A DNA stretch of 64,000 nt from Gymnorhina tibicen (lineage: Eukaryota > Chordata > Aves > Passeriformes > Artamidae), in the NCBI GenBank assembly GCA_013399875.1, contig VXAZ01000420.1, positions 926,616-990,615 of the forward strand. Reading direction: 5' to 3'. The notes beneath the pieces are model-generated. The model was given only the letters and a program-made list of their open reading frames with translations, had not been told where the DNA came from and made no database searches. This document shows, piece by piece, positions 39,214 to 52,691 of the stretch (the stretch's first letter is position 1; each line of letters begins with the position of its first letter). Both the position numbers and the translations under genes were made by a program.

Positions 39214-42200
39214 TAAATCTCTAAATACAAAGCAGTAGGTCAGTGACCTGGGGAAAAGCTTGATAAATTCAGTAACTTCCCATATAACTTCAGATCTGTT
39301 CCATCCTTATTTATTAATAAGGATTAAGAAATAGGCTCTCTCCATTCTCCTGCAAATATTGCCAGTTTCCAGTCCTTTGTAGCACAGCACTTCTTTAAAG
39401 ACGATATATCTTTTTTCATATGCTGAGACAGCAAAGATTACTGCTTATGTCTTCAAATGTTACAAGGAAGGAGATCTGAGGCATCTTTTTTTCTGCATAT
39501 GAATGCTCTAAATACCCTGCACAATAAAGTTAGGATGTGAATTCTTGGGTAAACAATCAAAAATGTGGTGATAAGGCTGTGAAACACAGCTTTAAAATTA
39601 GTGCTGTAGATTAAACAGGAGGCCCTTGCAAGCACATTTCTGAAAGATTTTTACAGATGCGAGGTCACAACCATTGGATGCGTTTTGCTGATGTCACAGC
39701 TGTGAAATGACTTTTTCAATACTTAGCAGTAATTTATAGGACTCTCATCAGTTTGTTGTATTAATTATATATGTGCATACTGGATGGATTAGGTTGTCTG
39801 TGTGTCTATGTGAGCCTTTTATATATATTTCTAATATAGAAATCTGGATTGCATGTCCTAGTCATACATAAATGACTGCAGCAACATTTGCAACACATAG
39901 AATTATTCAAATATATTTCAAGGAGATGTCTTTAGAGAAGCCTAATACTTGTATTCTAACTGAATTCTCCCTCCTGAAACTTCTTTGTTTCAAACCTCAC
40001 TGGCAGAAACAGACCAGGAATAATATTAAGAATGTTATAAAAGCACCTTAGTGGCAGCAGTATGAAAAAAAGAGAATCTATGGGTCAGCTTCTAAGACTC
40101 TGAACATATGTGAACTGAGAAAGAAAAATACTTAATGGCTGAAGAGAGAATAATGTAATTATTTCTACAAGGTGATTTTCACTTCACAACTTTCAAGTAC
40201 TAGAGGATGTCATTTTGTACTGAGAGGTTATCAAGTATCATGAAATTAATTTTATTATTCGCTTTACCTTGGGCTTTCAGCATTCAGAATTTTATTTTAC
40301 AAGCTGGCTCCTCTGCGTAACTTTGCAAAGCCAATATTTTGATACTAAGGCAAATATGTGGTCATTCAATGTTATGTGTCCATGTACTCACAGTTTTAGA
40401 GATTGTTTTGCCCCAAAGTTTGCCTCTATATGAAGAGCGACAGAGAATAATGGTGGCTAAAGGTATCATACGAGGTACCTTTTAACTAATGTGCTTCTTT
40501 TTCTTCTCAAGTTCAAGGTAATCTTTTCAATTTTGTTCTGGTCAGGAGGATTGAGAATATTTTTGTGGTCTTTTGAAAGTTTTTTTCTACGTTTCGTCCT
40601 TGTGAGTTTTTATGTAAATAGAAACTTTGGTAAACACTGAATAAGCTTGCACATATGTATAGGTAATGTATAGCATTCTAGAGATTATTACAGTTTTCTC
40701 AAACGCTAACCTTCCTACAGCTAAATTATTGCTCATCCATCACAGGCCTTGGTTTTTGTCAGTGTTCCATATGATTTTAGGAAAGAAACAGGGTTTTCTT
40801 TTAGAATGAATGTACATTTGGAAATTTGGATTAAAATAAGAGATCACTTATTTCATTGTTCTTCTTTCAGCAGTTTTAGTTAGCTAAGATACAGGAATAG
40901 AAGCACTCGATTTTATGTAGAAGAATTCGTGAACTTTTTCCTTGAAAGAAAATAAGGACAGAAGGTGTTAACATGAACAGAAGTTGGAAATGAAAAAAAC
41001 ATTCTCCTAATAATTGTTTGTATTTAATATCATAGTGAAACCTGAAAGGCTGTCTGTAAATGACTCATTTACTGGAAGTGTTTTCTTTATACGGGCTGCA
41101 AATTTGCAAGGTTTCACCTAATATGAGCCAAAGTGTTGATAACAGTATTTTCTAAATTCTCATCTGCATTTGAAAAATATAAATTGGTAAATTAACTCTT
41201 GTAAAAATCTGCACGGTGTTGAAAATGGTCATTTATACCTTTAGGTTCAGTAATAGTGATGAGAATGACTGGCGACCTTAACGAGGTATTGAAATATTTT
41301 TCCTGCGTTTGAGTCTCACAAGGGTAGCACCTGCTACTTTCAGACACCTTACAAAGCCACAGACTTCTGTAGCAAGCAGTGTGATTGGTTAAACATTTAT
41401 TAATTGTGACAAGAACACCCAATTTATTTCGGTACTCCAGCTTATTTACTGCTCTTTCACCTTTGTATTTTGTATTGAAAAAGTAAAATGAATATTGATA
41501 GAGTTAGATATTGATTTCTAAATTTATAGCCCGTTCTCAGCCTGCAGTCAAAGTCACATACCAATAGGTTTGTGTATATTAGTAACAAGGGATGTAGCTT
41601 TACTTGTACAGCATTGAGAAACTATTGAAGCAAGAAAGTTTGAGCAGCACAGAGCATTTTATAGTTTCAAAAATGTCATTTGTAAAGGTGAAGACAAGAT
41701 GTGTTGAAAAGCAGTGAAGAAAATGGGATATAATACAGGCATGGATGGTTAGGAACTTGACAGTACTGATACAGGAGTGCCACATTTTGTCTTTTTTGCT
41801 AAGATACATTTTCTATTTTGTGGATGTTTCATATATCCCATCTGAGTATTATTGAACCTAGATACTTAATTAATCAACTAAAAACTGATACTAGTAAAAA
41901 TTGATTATTTCCTACAATTTAGGAATTAGGTGTTGTACATTTTAAATACTCTTTTGCATTACTTCTTCCATGAAACCAAAATTATTCCAGTGATTCTCTT
42001 CACATGTGGGACCAGGTCATTCTCAATGACCTTCTGTCCCCTCTGACTACCTGAGTGGTAGAGCTATTTCATGTGACACCCTGACATATTTCGCTGCAGC
42101 AATACAGTGCTCTGAAGTTTGTATAAGAACCTCTTAGACAAACTAATCCATTGTCATGAAAACAGCCCTACCAAAACTGAGTCCAGTTTAATGAAAATAG

Positions 42201-43929
42201 TAACAAAATAGCAACAACAAGAAAAAAAATTTTATGCTAGAGAAAGAAGAACATTCTTTGCAAGGTACTGTTACTACTTGAAACACATGCACTGGGAATA
42301 TTTGCAGTAATTTCAGTCTTAGATTATCTAGTTTAAGTCTCATATCAAACCAGTAGGTGCTACAAAATTGTAGATGCCATACACTGAATATGCATTTATC
42401 CCAGATCCTTTCCAAGTGATTCTTCTTCTGTACAAAATTTTTGGTTTTTATCATCTCCCGTTAAATCCTTGAGATCTTCTAGATTTTTTTTCTTTAAATA
42501 ACAAATCTCTAAGTCTTAAATGTTGGGGAAAAAATCATCAAATTGTGCTTCACATTTCATATTTGTATGCCTTGTAAATAGCAATTTATTTTTATTTCAG
42601 AACAATCTTTTTACTCTGGTGTTACATAGTGTGGTTTACAGTTTGGAGCAGTGTTAAAAACCTGAAAAAAACAATTACAAAAAAAGAAAGCTATTTTATA
42701 CTTAAAATGTAGAAAATGTGTATATAAAATAGATAAATTACTGCGCATGTTAAGGGCTCTTTAATACTTACCTTTTGCAAAAACAAATTTCAGATGTCAT
42801 ATTCTTTATCTAGTTGACATGTTGCATGCACATGCTACACTTCAGGCTGGTCCTGATTGAAATGACCAAGTTAAAAGTCTCATTTTAAAGAATGTGTTTT
42901 AATGAAAAATATGACAGTTTCTTAATTACAGCAGAAATACTGAGCACTGCTGTAATGCCATCATGACTCACTTTAACAAGGTAATCAAAAGGGTACATGT
43001 TTTCATTCCTTTTTAAAAATTGCCAACGGAACAGCTAAGCAAACTATTTTGCTGATGCTTAATATGTCAGTGATTAAAAATCAGACCTGAATATCTGCAG
43101 AACCAAAATGATGATTTGAAAAAGATTGTGATTACAATGTGATAACAGTGGTAGCCGAGGCGAAGTTTGTGGTGAAGGTCAATTTAGTGCAATAGTTTCA
43201 GAGGAAAGGTAAACTTTTGGGTACGTGGATGAACTGACCGTAAATTTCCAACACTCTGGACAAACTATTATAACCTTACTTTTTTTTTAGCTTGATTCAC
43301 TGCTTTTCTGTTTACCAAATGTACAACTCTATAGGCAGAACTCCCTTGTCACAGGGAAATGCAACATTGGCACGTTGTGATACTTTCCCTTATTGCATTG
43401 CACCATTTCTTATCCTTAGTCTGCCAAGGTCCTTCCTGGCATACACTTCATGCCTGCTTGGTTGCCCAGCCCATGGACGCTTGTTTTTCTTTGGTTGGTA
43501 GCTGCAGCAGGTTAAATTTTAGGGACTTCTTTCTGTTTCTTGTTTTCTTCTACCATATTGTCTCACTGTCCCTTCAAAGCAAAATGCTTTTTGTGTTGAG
43601 CTTCAGGTGGCTGGTTTAGGCAAGGCATCTTACATATAAGCACCTGAGTTCGGAAAGTTCAGTAACAAACTTCAGAAGGCCTGCAATTCAGCCAGAACAA
43701 ACTTGTGCTGGAAAATTGCTGATGGATTTCTTGTGATCTAGAGAGAAGACAATATTCTACAGGCTGTACACACAGCCACTATAAAGTCAAGAAGAAACGT
43801 TCGGATTGATAGAAGATGACTGTACCTGTCTTTTCTAAGTGCTGTTGGCTTCTGAAATGTGTAAGCTTCAAAAAAATTCCCCAAATTACTCTGGGAGTCT
43901 TTCCTAAGAAAGCTGTTTCTGGTTACAGA

Positions 43930-44015
43930 AGCCATTCAAATTGCCTCTCCTGGGAGCTGAACTTTGCAGTCCTCATGGGTCCCTTCCAACTTGAGATATT
44001 CTATGGATTTTTTGG
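43930..44015 (+). mobile_element. Short CR1-like 3' tail (sense)
   Basis: CTCCTGGGAGCTGAACTTTG followed by CAGTCCTCATGGGTCCCTTC, CAACTTGAGATATTCTATGG is typical of the extreme 3' end of a CR1 LINE in sense orientation. Only the last tens of bases are recognisable; the left limit is approximate. Confidence 0.65.
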
Positions 44016-47000
44016 ACTTCACTTTCAAGAACCATAAACCAGCTTAACGGAGAATATAAGCAAGGAGACCACCCTTAATATGGTGGAAATTTTGGGAAAA
44101 AAAGGCATTATTTTCAAGTTCCAAAGGTATGTTTCATTAAACAGTTGTATACTTGAGGACTAGCTTTGAGTGAACAGAGATGTCAGTAGGGAGACTCATC
44201 CTCAAGGGCAGTTATGTGCTCTGCAAGTTCTGCACATTCTCTGCCAGATATCATTATAAAGTGGTTCCCCACAGAGAGGGGCCACCCCCTTTTATGTGCA
44301 GTTTGTTAGACCTGAAGAAGTTTGTTCACCTTCTTCAGATGGGCAGATGGATGTCCTGTAGTTTTCCTAGAACTCAACCAATAGAAGTACCTGACATTTC
44401 TGTCAGTCTGTTTTAGGTTGGTAATACCAAAGGATTTTTGTTAAAACACAGATAGTTTGGCAGTTAAAATGTGTAATTTTTCCTCAGTCAACATAACTTC
44501 TTATCCCAGCTCTCCACAACAAGCATCGGTTGATGGTGACTGGTTTTTCTTTCTCCTGAAGGAGTAGGGAGCACTGCTGCAGACAATCTCTGGTATAGAT
44601 TACGCAAAAAACACTTTTCTTAAAGGATTTTCAACATATGATTCACTTTTTGAATAAGGAAGGAGGTCTGTGCATAAACTGGATAGCTTTATGCAGAAGG
44701 TTTTGGCACTTCAGAGGAACAAAAATACCTGTTTAACATGTGAGAAAATAAAATTCATTGATTAGGTTTCCAGTGCAGGCAAGTTTGGATTTCTGTCTTT
44801 CTGTAAAAGCTTTGCAATTGGTGGAAAAATTCCTGATAAAATCTGTTGTACATACTCTGGATTTCATGAAGAAAAATTTTGCTTTGGATTTCCACTGGGT
44901 TTTGTTCTAAGGCTGCAAGTCTTTCTATGAAAGTGAGGGAATGCTTATCAGATGGGATCCATTTTGCTGAGTTGTGAGGGGTTTAAACAGAACTTTGGAG
45001 TGTCCCCCGGTGAGAATGCTTATTCCAAAGTGCCATCCAGTGACAGTGTTTCTGTCATCAAAGACAAGGCATAAAACAAAGACCTTCTTTGGACTCAAGT
45101 GAAAAGACAGTCTTGGGTATTCAAGAGATTCCCCTTACAGAGGGATAAATAGCGATCTAAAAATACAAACTCATCCAACCAATTTTATAGCAGCAAAGAC
45201 TGAATGGGCATGAAGTTTCACTCCACACACAGTGTAATCCAATAAAGAATGGAAGAAGAGCACCTGCAAATCCAGTTCCAAGTGATCTGTGTTTCTGGAT
45301 AACCAGTTGTTCCTAAAATTCAGTGTCACAATCTTCACTGGTGTGTGAATTTATGTTTATATATTCAGAGGAGTTGGAAATAGATTTAAATCTACAGTCT
45401 ATGCCTTAAGATAGGATGTGTTTACCCAGGCCACATTTAATACCCCTTGAGATGGGGTAGTAGAAATGAAACTATGGCAGTACAGACATCAACAAAACTC
45501 TGCTGTGGATACAGGATAAATACAGAGGCTTCCAGCACCTACTGAACTCATAGCTATGTCCTCTCTGCTATTCTTATCTGTCTGTTAGCTAGAAAAAAAT
45601 TCAATGCAAGCAGACTCACCTGAATGTAATAATTCTAAGGTTATTCTTTAAACAGTCTTAGATAGCTCAGTGTGAGGGATGTGTAAAAGTCTGGTGAAAC
45701 AATGCAGTCTCAAATATTAGCTAAATAATTTTCATAGCATTCTCATAGCTGAGTGGTTTTGGTTTGGTGTTTTGGGGTTTTTTTATAGATACACAGCCAT
45801 AGTGTACTGAATTTTGAAAACCACTGCAGGTACTGGGTTTTAAAATCACCATGCAGCTGTTGGCTGTGCTTCTGAAGCTGTGTCTGTGCAATTACCCAAA
45901 ACAATTTTAAGAACATAAACATCTAGGCAGTCTGATTCCCATTTTGCTAGTTAGAGAGAGCTGGCATAAAACGATAGACTACAGCAATGTATTATTCTGA
46001 TTACTTTCCTTGTGTATCAGGATCAGTCTCTACTGTTCTGAGCTCATCTGTCAGGTGAGGAGTCAGAAAAGAAAAAGAATAGATGAAATATTAAATGCTT
46101 TCAGAAAATGAGGGGGAAAGTGCACCAGCTTTTAAAGAGAAGCAGCATGTATCATTTCTGCTTCCATTGGCTGTTTATCCAACATCAATACAACACTTTA
46201 GGAGCCAAATTACTAAACAAGCTGCCAATTAGGCTTGCAGTCAGCTGGATAGATTAGTGGCTAAGAGAGGCAGATACAAGATTTTCATCTCTTGAGCCAA
46301 TTACGCAAGTGAATTACCATCCACAATGCTCCTTGGAAGATTTGAGGTAGAAAGACTGACTCTGCTGTGATAGACATAAGTGAGATCCAGGGTAGGGGGT
46401 AAGGGTTAGCAGGCCATGTATTGCAAAAATTACCCAAGCAAAAAGAGATCCTTCTAGGAAAGGATTTAAAGGATTTAAGGCTGCTGGGAGCAATAGAAGA
46501 GGAAATAATAGTTGTGGTATGCTCTGCGAAGGCATTGCTGTTCTGCTCACAAGTCTTAATCATATAAAAGAAAGATGAAAGGGCAAAACTATATTTATGT
46601 ACAGTGTCATTTTCTCAGAACTGTTTAAAACCCCATTTTCTTAACATCAGAAACAGTTTGGTGGCCAGAGATGAAATTACTTCACTATGCCTTCATTTGT
46701 TTCTTAGAACTTGGGGGACTTGAGAGGGAAAAAAAGAAACACAACAAAAAATGCACACATTTTCTTAAATATGGGTTATCTGAGAGCTTGATCCTAGCTG
46801 TATTCTGGTTTTATTCAACCCAATATAAGCCAAACATGCTTGATGTTAGTCTTATCCAGCAATTGGACCATACAAATAAATATTGTCAAAATAGTGGTTT
46901 ATGAGGTCACAGCTCCTTTATTATTCTATAATAAATGATAACTTCAATGCTGAGCTTTGATTTTGTAGAAGCATTTTGCAAATAAAATGGGTCTGTCAGA

Positions 47001-47826
47001 TCAAAACTGTTCATAGGCTCATTTGTTTCCTGCTGACAATGTTGTACACTGGTGTAGCATTGTTTCTTAAATATGAAGCAAATTTAAAAGCTGAACTTTC
47101 GCAAGCTGCTGTATCCAAAAATGATTAAACAGATGTGGAGCCTGCAGCAGCATTAGACCTCTGATCTGATTTTAGCTTACAGATGGAATTAAATTAATTC
47201 ATGGCAATCACTGTAAAATCAAGGGTATGGCACTGAATGCTAGTGTACTGTTTAACCAGGACATACCTGTCTCAACAGCTGTTAATAAAAAATTACATAC
47301 CTTTATTTTTCACTGAAACTTGCCTTTAATGCCATCATAAATATCATACCAAAATTAAACAAATGTGATGAGTTTTTTGCTTTCCCCTTCCCAGTTTTGT
47401 CACTTATTACTCATAGATTTCATAGTCCATGTATGTAAGGTCATTTGCATAAAACATGTAGACCTTGAAGTGACTCTGTTCATATACACAAAGATTTGAG
47501 ACTGGCCTTTTTTTCTTTCAGCTGGCAGTATTGCAGAGAAAAGGAACATAAGTTCAGGGTATTTTACAGTGCTGTCTTTTCAAACAAGTTACTGTACCTT
47601 CATTTTTGCTCCTCCCTCATATAATGACAGCCACTTCTACATGCAGACTACTCATCTGGTAGATCAGAAACCAATTGTTAGGGTTGCTAAAAACATTTTC
47701 AGTCTGTAGGAAAAAACGGTACTGCACAGGAGATTCCTCCAAATTATTAGTGCAGAGACATTCTCGTGACTCCTGGAACCCCAGGAAATCTCATACAGCA
47801 ATAAAATTACAAAAATTTATCCCCAC

Positions 47827-47852
47827 TTTTTTTTTTCTTTTTTTTTTTTTTT
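47827..47852. repeat. Poly-T tract
   Basis: The run is 26 bases of T with a single C at 47837. It is simple sequence within the last intron. A minus-strand retrocopy with a poly-A tail was considered, but nothing coding-like adjoins it. Confidence 0.9.
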
Positions 47853-50215
47853 GGTAATCTGATTTTGCATAATTATTTTTTGTGGGACAGCACAATGAGT
47901 TGGTTTTGCTCTTGCTCCTGGGTGGGTCAAGACTGAACACGTCCCAGAGGTAGCACAGCCCTTTTCAAGGCCATGTGCTTGGACCATTCTCTCTAACAGG
48001 CCCTACTGGCTAGTCCAAGAAGTGCCATAGGGATGAATTAAAAACTGAACTTGAAGATGAATATTGCAAGGACAATTACTGCTTTTAATTAGAAAATAAA
48101 AGCCCAAAGCACAGGAATGGGGGTCAGGGGAATAGCACACAGTGTAGCATGATTTTTAAGAGCTCTTTCCCGTCATGCAGTCAATCAGCAATGCAAATGT
48201 TGGGATTTTTTTCCAACTTGCTGATTGCACATGAAATGGAGGAAGAGGGCAATACCACTATCCATATTCTTTGGATTCAAGTAAAATATGTTGCATTGCA
48301 GATAAATTTTTCAAGTGATGGGTGAAAATTGCAGGAATCTTAAAGACAGACATAGATAGTATTCATATAAAAAGTGGCTATACTGTGAAAGAATGGCCAG
48401 CATATATTAAATACTTTCCACAATTCAAGTAAAAGCAATCTGTATTCACCTCATTTACAAGAAGGAGTAATTAGTCAATTAGTAATACAGGCAAGATGGA
48501 TGGGGTTTTGGTTTTGCTTCATTCTTGCTGCAATACAAAGCCTCCAAACACATTATCCTTTGGACACTGTATGTTATTTGATTGTTTGCCCAAAAGTGGG
48601 TTTTGAAACCAAGTTTATGGTGGCTTCTCTTCTCTTCCTTTTCCTTTTTTCTTCTTTTTTTTTTTAATCTGATGATATACAAGAGTAAAACAGAGCTCTT
48701 AGGGAGAGCTTGTGTTTTAATAGGAGATAGAAAAGTATGTACAGTGGAGGGAAAAATAGTTATCGTATACACATTCTCAAAGTACTTATATGTCTTTAAA
48801 AACAAATTACTCGAATTATCCTGTCACAGAAAAAAAACATTGAACTACTTCAAAAGGTATCAAAAATAGAAGCACCAGTTTACTAAATAACGTGTCAGGG
48901 TACAGAGTGTTCTTTCATATATCTTTGTGAGGTTCCTCTGACTGTCTCAAGAATTTAAATTCATATAGAAAGGTACATCTGTTACAGGAAGAGGTCTGTG
49001 GGTTTTTCCCCTGAATAGACTAAAACAAAAAAGCTGTTTACGTTGTCTCAGGCTATGCCTTGCATACTGTTCCAGCAGCATTGCTGCCTTTGCCTGGGCA
49101 GCATTATGGATGGTTTCATGTTTCCAATTTTTAGGTGTCATAAAATACACTCTTGTACCTGCTCTTTCCTGCTTGGCAGGTCTGTTGGATCTTTCTTCCC
49201 CTTGAAGTTTTCCCCTTAATTGTTCCACAAACATTTACTGGAATGATGCTTCATTTCTTACCATCACTTCTTACAATAAGTGGACCAAAACACACTTCCA
49301 GGCCTTTACCTGTGAGGCTTACCAGAACTTTTGTTAAATAGTACCCTTTCTTTTTTCACTTTTTTTTTGAGCTAGAAAGTATAACTGGGAAGGTTGCAAA
49401 GCCTGTGTTGTGTATGTCAGGCAGTGCCAGGGACTCAGCTGTATGAAAATTGCCTCTGCCTGTGGGGGCCTGAAAAGAAAGGAAGTCTTGGACATTGAAT
49501 TTTGTGCTGGTCAGTTCAAGAGGAACCCTCTCGGGGACTGGAGGCTGCTGACTTAAAAACCTTTATTTTAAGCCTAGCATTAAGCATAGCTTCAAACCAG
49601 TATTAAAGGATATATTCCCTCAATGCACTCCCTTTTTTTCTTTGACTCAGGAACTGAGATACTAGAAAGCAGTCTGCCTTTTATGTAGCCATTGTTTTAC
49701 TGAATATGAACAGATCTATAGTGGATAATGTTGGAGTACCGTAAATTCATTATCACAATCATCATGAGGTTTTTAATGTGCACCCCTTGTTTTGAATTTC
49801 TGTCTGTGTATGCAGTTTCCACTGTGGGACTTCAGGTCGTGTGTGTGATAAATGAGGCTTTTTAGAAGCTCATGTTCAACTTTTTTGTGTTTTTCTTTAG
49901 TAAGTTAATATAATGATAAGCCAGCTGCTTGTCAATGGTCAGTCAATTATAGTCTCCAAAAACTCAAAACCACAGTCTCCTACTACAGTAGTTTTCAAAA
50001 AGTAGCAGGCAGAATAAATAGGTAGAAAATTAAACAGTTTTTGAAGCTGGGCACGTTGAGGGTTTCTTTTATTCTGTTGTTGGGGCGGGGAGATGTTGAA
50101 TAATGCTGAAAACAAAATCCAGCTGTCTACCTGCAACTGCTTGTGTTCAAAAACTTCAGCCATTTTTAAAATTGTTTGTATGGTGGAACTTGATAAATTT
50201 TAACACAGATTCTTG

Positions 50216-50273
50216 AAATAAATATAAATAAATATCTTGGAAAAAAAAATCTTATAAATAAATAAATAAAATG
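50216..50273. repeat. AAAT/ATAA-rich simple repeat
   Basis: Several ATAAAT units lie on either side of a short A run, ending in four AAAT units before ATGCAGG. It is a simple repeat about 0.9 kb before the last exon. Confidence 0.8.
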
Positions 50274-50705
50274 CAGGATACTTATATATAGAAGGCTTGT
50301 CCATGCATTATTGTCTGCAAACTGGCTTGGGGAGTTTGGTTGATGAAGGGGAAAACACAGCTTTGTTACTTTGACTTCACTATTTTTTTTTTCAATTTTT
50401 TTTAATGATGCATTCATGGGAAAATAAACCCTACTATTAAAAAAAAGGATATACTTGTATACTAACAAACATATACTAACACTTGCAATGCTGGTACTCT
50501 TGTGCAGTATGTGTGCAGCTTTTCTCAGAGGTCTCGATGCTAAGGAGAGAAGAGTGTAAACAACACTTAATAATGTTGAAAACACCAAAAGTAAACTTGG
50601 ATGTATCAAATCTCGCATGTTCAGTAAAAGAGGAACTGACTAAAGGTATAGCTAAATTTCAGAGTGGTTGAACATCTGTCTGTGCTGTTTCTGTAACAGC
50701 TATAA

Positions 50706-50735
50706 TTGTTTAATCAGAACTTGTTTAATCAGAAC
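50706..50735. repeat. 15-bp perfect tandem duplication
   Basis: TTGTTTAATCAGAAC is present twice in direct succession (50706-50720 and 50721-50735), inside the last intron. No change separates the copies, so the duplication is young. Confidence 0.92.
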
Positions 50736-51160
50736 TTATTTACTGGGTTTTCTTCAAAGAGATCATTGATAAATATTACTAAGAACAGAGTGATGGCCAT
50801 GTTTATTATGATGTGTCTCTGCTTAGTAACTGCATAGGACTAGAAATTAAGGTGTTCTTGACAATGTATTGGTAGACACCTGCAAGTGATTTATATTCTT
50901 TGAGGCTAGTGTGAAATCCACCATATTGGAATAGAACAGATCTGTGACAATATTTGTTATATTTAAAAATGGACTGAGTCTTCAAAAGCATTAAAAATAA
51001 AAGCATAAGACTGTGTTATTTAGAATCATATGCAGTCAAGAGGTCAACATGTGCAAAGACAGCCTGTTCTAGAAACCTGTTAGATGAATTAAGAGAATAA
51101 GAAGGTTTAAAGCTTTACGGGAGATTATCCTGCTCTTCTCCACATGGCAGGCAGTGCTGA

Positions 51161-51358
<198 letters not shown>

Positions 51359-51408
51359 CAGAGATGCACTCTGGCTGCCCGATAAAAATCAAGCTCAAAA
51401 TTAATTTT

Positions 51409-51444
51409 AAAAGGAAAAAAGAAAAAAAAGAAAAAAGGAAAAAA
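51409..51444 (+). repeat. 36-nt A-rich polypurine tract in the 3' UTR
   Basis: Uninterrupted A with isolated G residues begins about 50 bases after the stop codon. In mRNA it could bind poly(A)-binding protein or mis-prime oligo-dT, which may produce false 3' ends in cDNA data. Confidence 0.9.
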
Positions 51445-52663
51445 TGGCAAACATATTCTTTGTTGTGATTGGCAAATCCAGTTTTTCTTCTCTCAAAGAT
51501 GGCTGAAGTCAATCAGCTTCACACGAGCTCCACCAGCTGCCAGGTACAGCCACAGTGACCAAACCGGCATTCGAGTCTAACTTCATAATGGTGCTAAAAT
51601 CTACAAAAACTTCTACTTTTTTATTTTCTGTGGTCTTAAGGTTTGTATTAAGCATAAAATTCAGTATACTCACTTTTCTTCGTAAAAGCTTCTGACACAG
51701 CAGGTTTTAGTATGTAAGTAAATTTTGTTTTGTAAGTATAATTTCATCTCAAGAGCCTTGATAAGATTTGTTGAGGAAAATTGAACTTTTTACAGCTATT
51801 GTGGTTTCCCCTTTTTCAGGCAGAGTTTCCAAACCTGGTATTTATAGTGTATAATATTTGAGGATAAGCTGTCATTATGCCCGTAATACATACATGTTTC
51901 CCCCTGGAAGGTGATATGGTATGCAGTTTTGTCCAAGAGCATGAAAAACAGTTTCATTGTCATAGGAATGCCATTCCAACACCATTTTCTGGCAATGTAT
52001 TACTATCTTCCACATTCAAGCTCAAAAGTAATGCTTTTATACTTGTTTTTACATTTACAAGATTATCTTTCCTCAGCAAATATTTTAGAAAGTTAAAGTT
52101 TACTCTGACTTTGGTTTTCCCTTCATGCTAATAATCCTCAGTGTTGCCACATTTAAGAATAGTTTGAGCTTTGAAACAGGAAATTGTATTTTAGGGATGA
52201 CTGTGTTTCAGTGTTTATGTTCTGGGGTTTGGCATATTTTAAACAATGCAGTGTTCAACATGGTGTTATAGTTTGGTTTGTGACTGTGCCGTTGCCAATG
52301 AGCCACAACCTTTAAGGATCATGAACAGAAAAAGGGCAGGGAGAAGCAGGATTAGGATGGAGGAGGAAAGGAAGGAAAAAGATACTTTGATGGCATCTCA
52401 CAAATCTAAGCTAGCAATTTAAAATCAAGAGGGATCATTAAGTGTTTTAATCAGTATCCTAATGTATCTAATGTCAGCAGAAGCAATTTCATTAAGCACC
52501 AACCAATCAAGCTCCTAGGGTACTTATTAGTCTGCAGGATAAAACAAATTCCAGTTTAAAATTAAATGATAGGGCTGAAGGAAACTGTTTTTCAGATGGA
52601 CTATGGAGAAAATCCTGCCCCTCTCACCACCCATGCCGGTAGTGGCTGGCAATATTTACCCCC

Positions 52664-52691
52664 AGTGCAGAGGGAACAGTGCAGAGGGAAC
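52664..52691. repeat. 14-bp perfect tandem duplication
   Basis: AGTGCAGAGGGAAC occurs twice directly adjacent (52664-52677 and 52678-52691), in the presumed 3' UTR. Confidence 0.92.

Noticed and set aside
47827..47852. Poly-T as the tail of a minus-strand retrogene
   Set aside because: No coding-like sequence adjoins it and no target-site duplication was seen.
48479..48805. Minus-strand frame with a Lys/Arg/Glu-rich tract resembling a nuclear localisation signal
   Set aside because: The basic tract is only the complement of a pyrimidine-rich simple sequence at 48633-48666.
50166..50618. 150-codon minus-strand open frame, rich in hydrophobic residues
   Set aside because: Part of it is the translation of the AAAT simple repeat; the rest shows no domain or conserved pattern.
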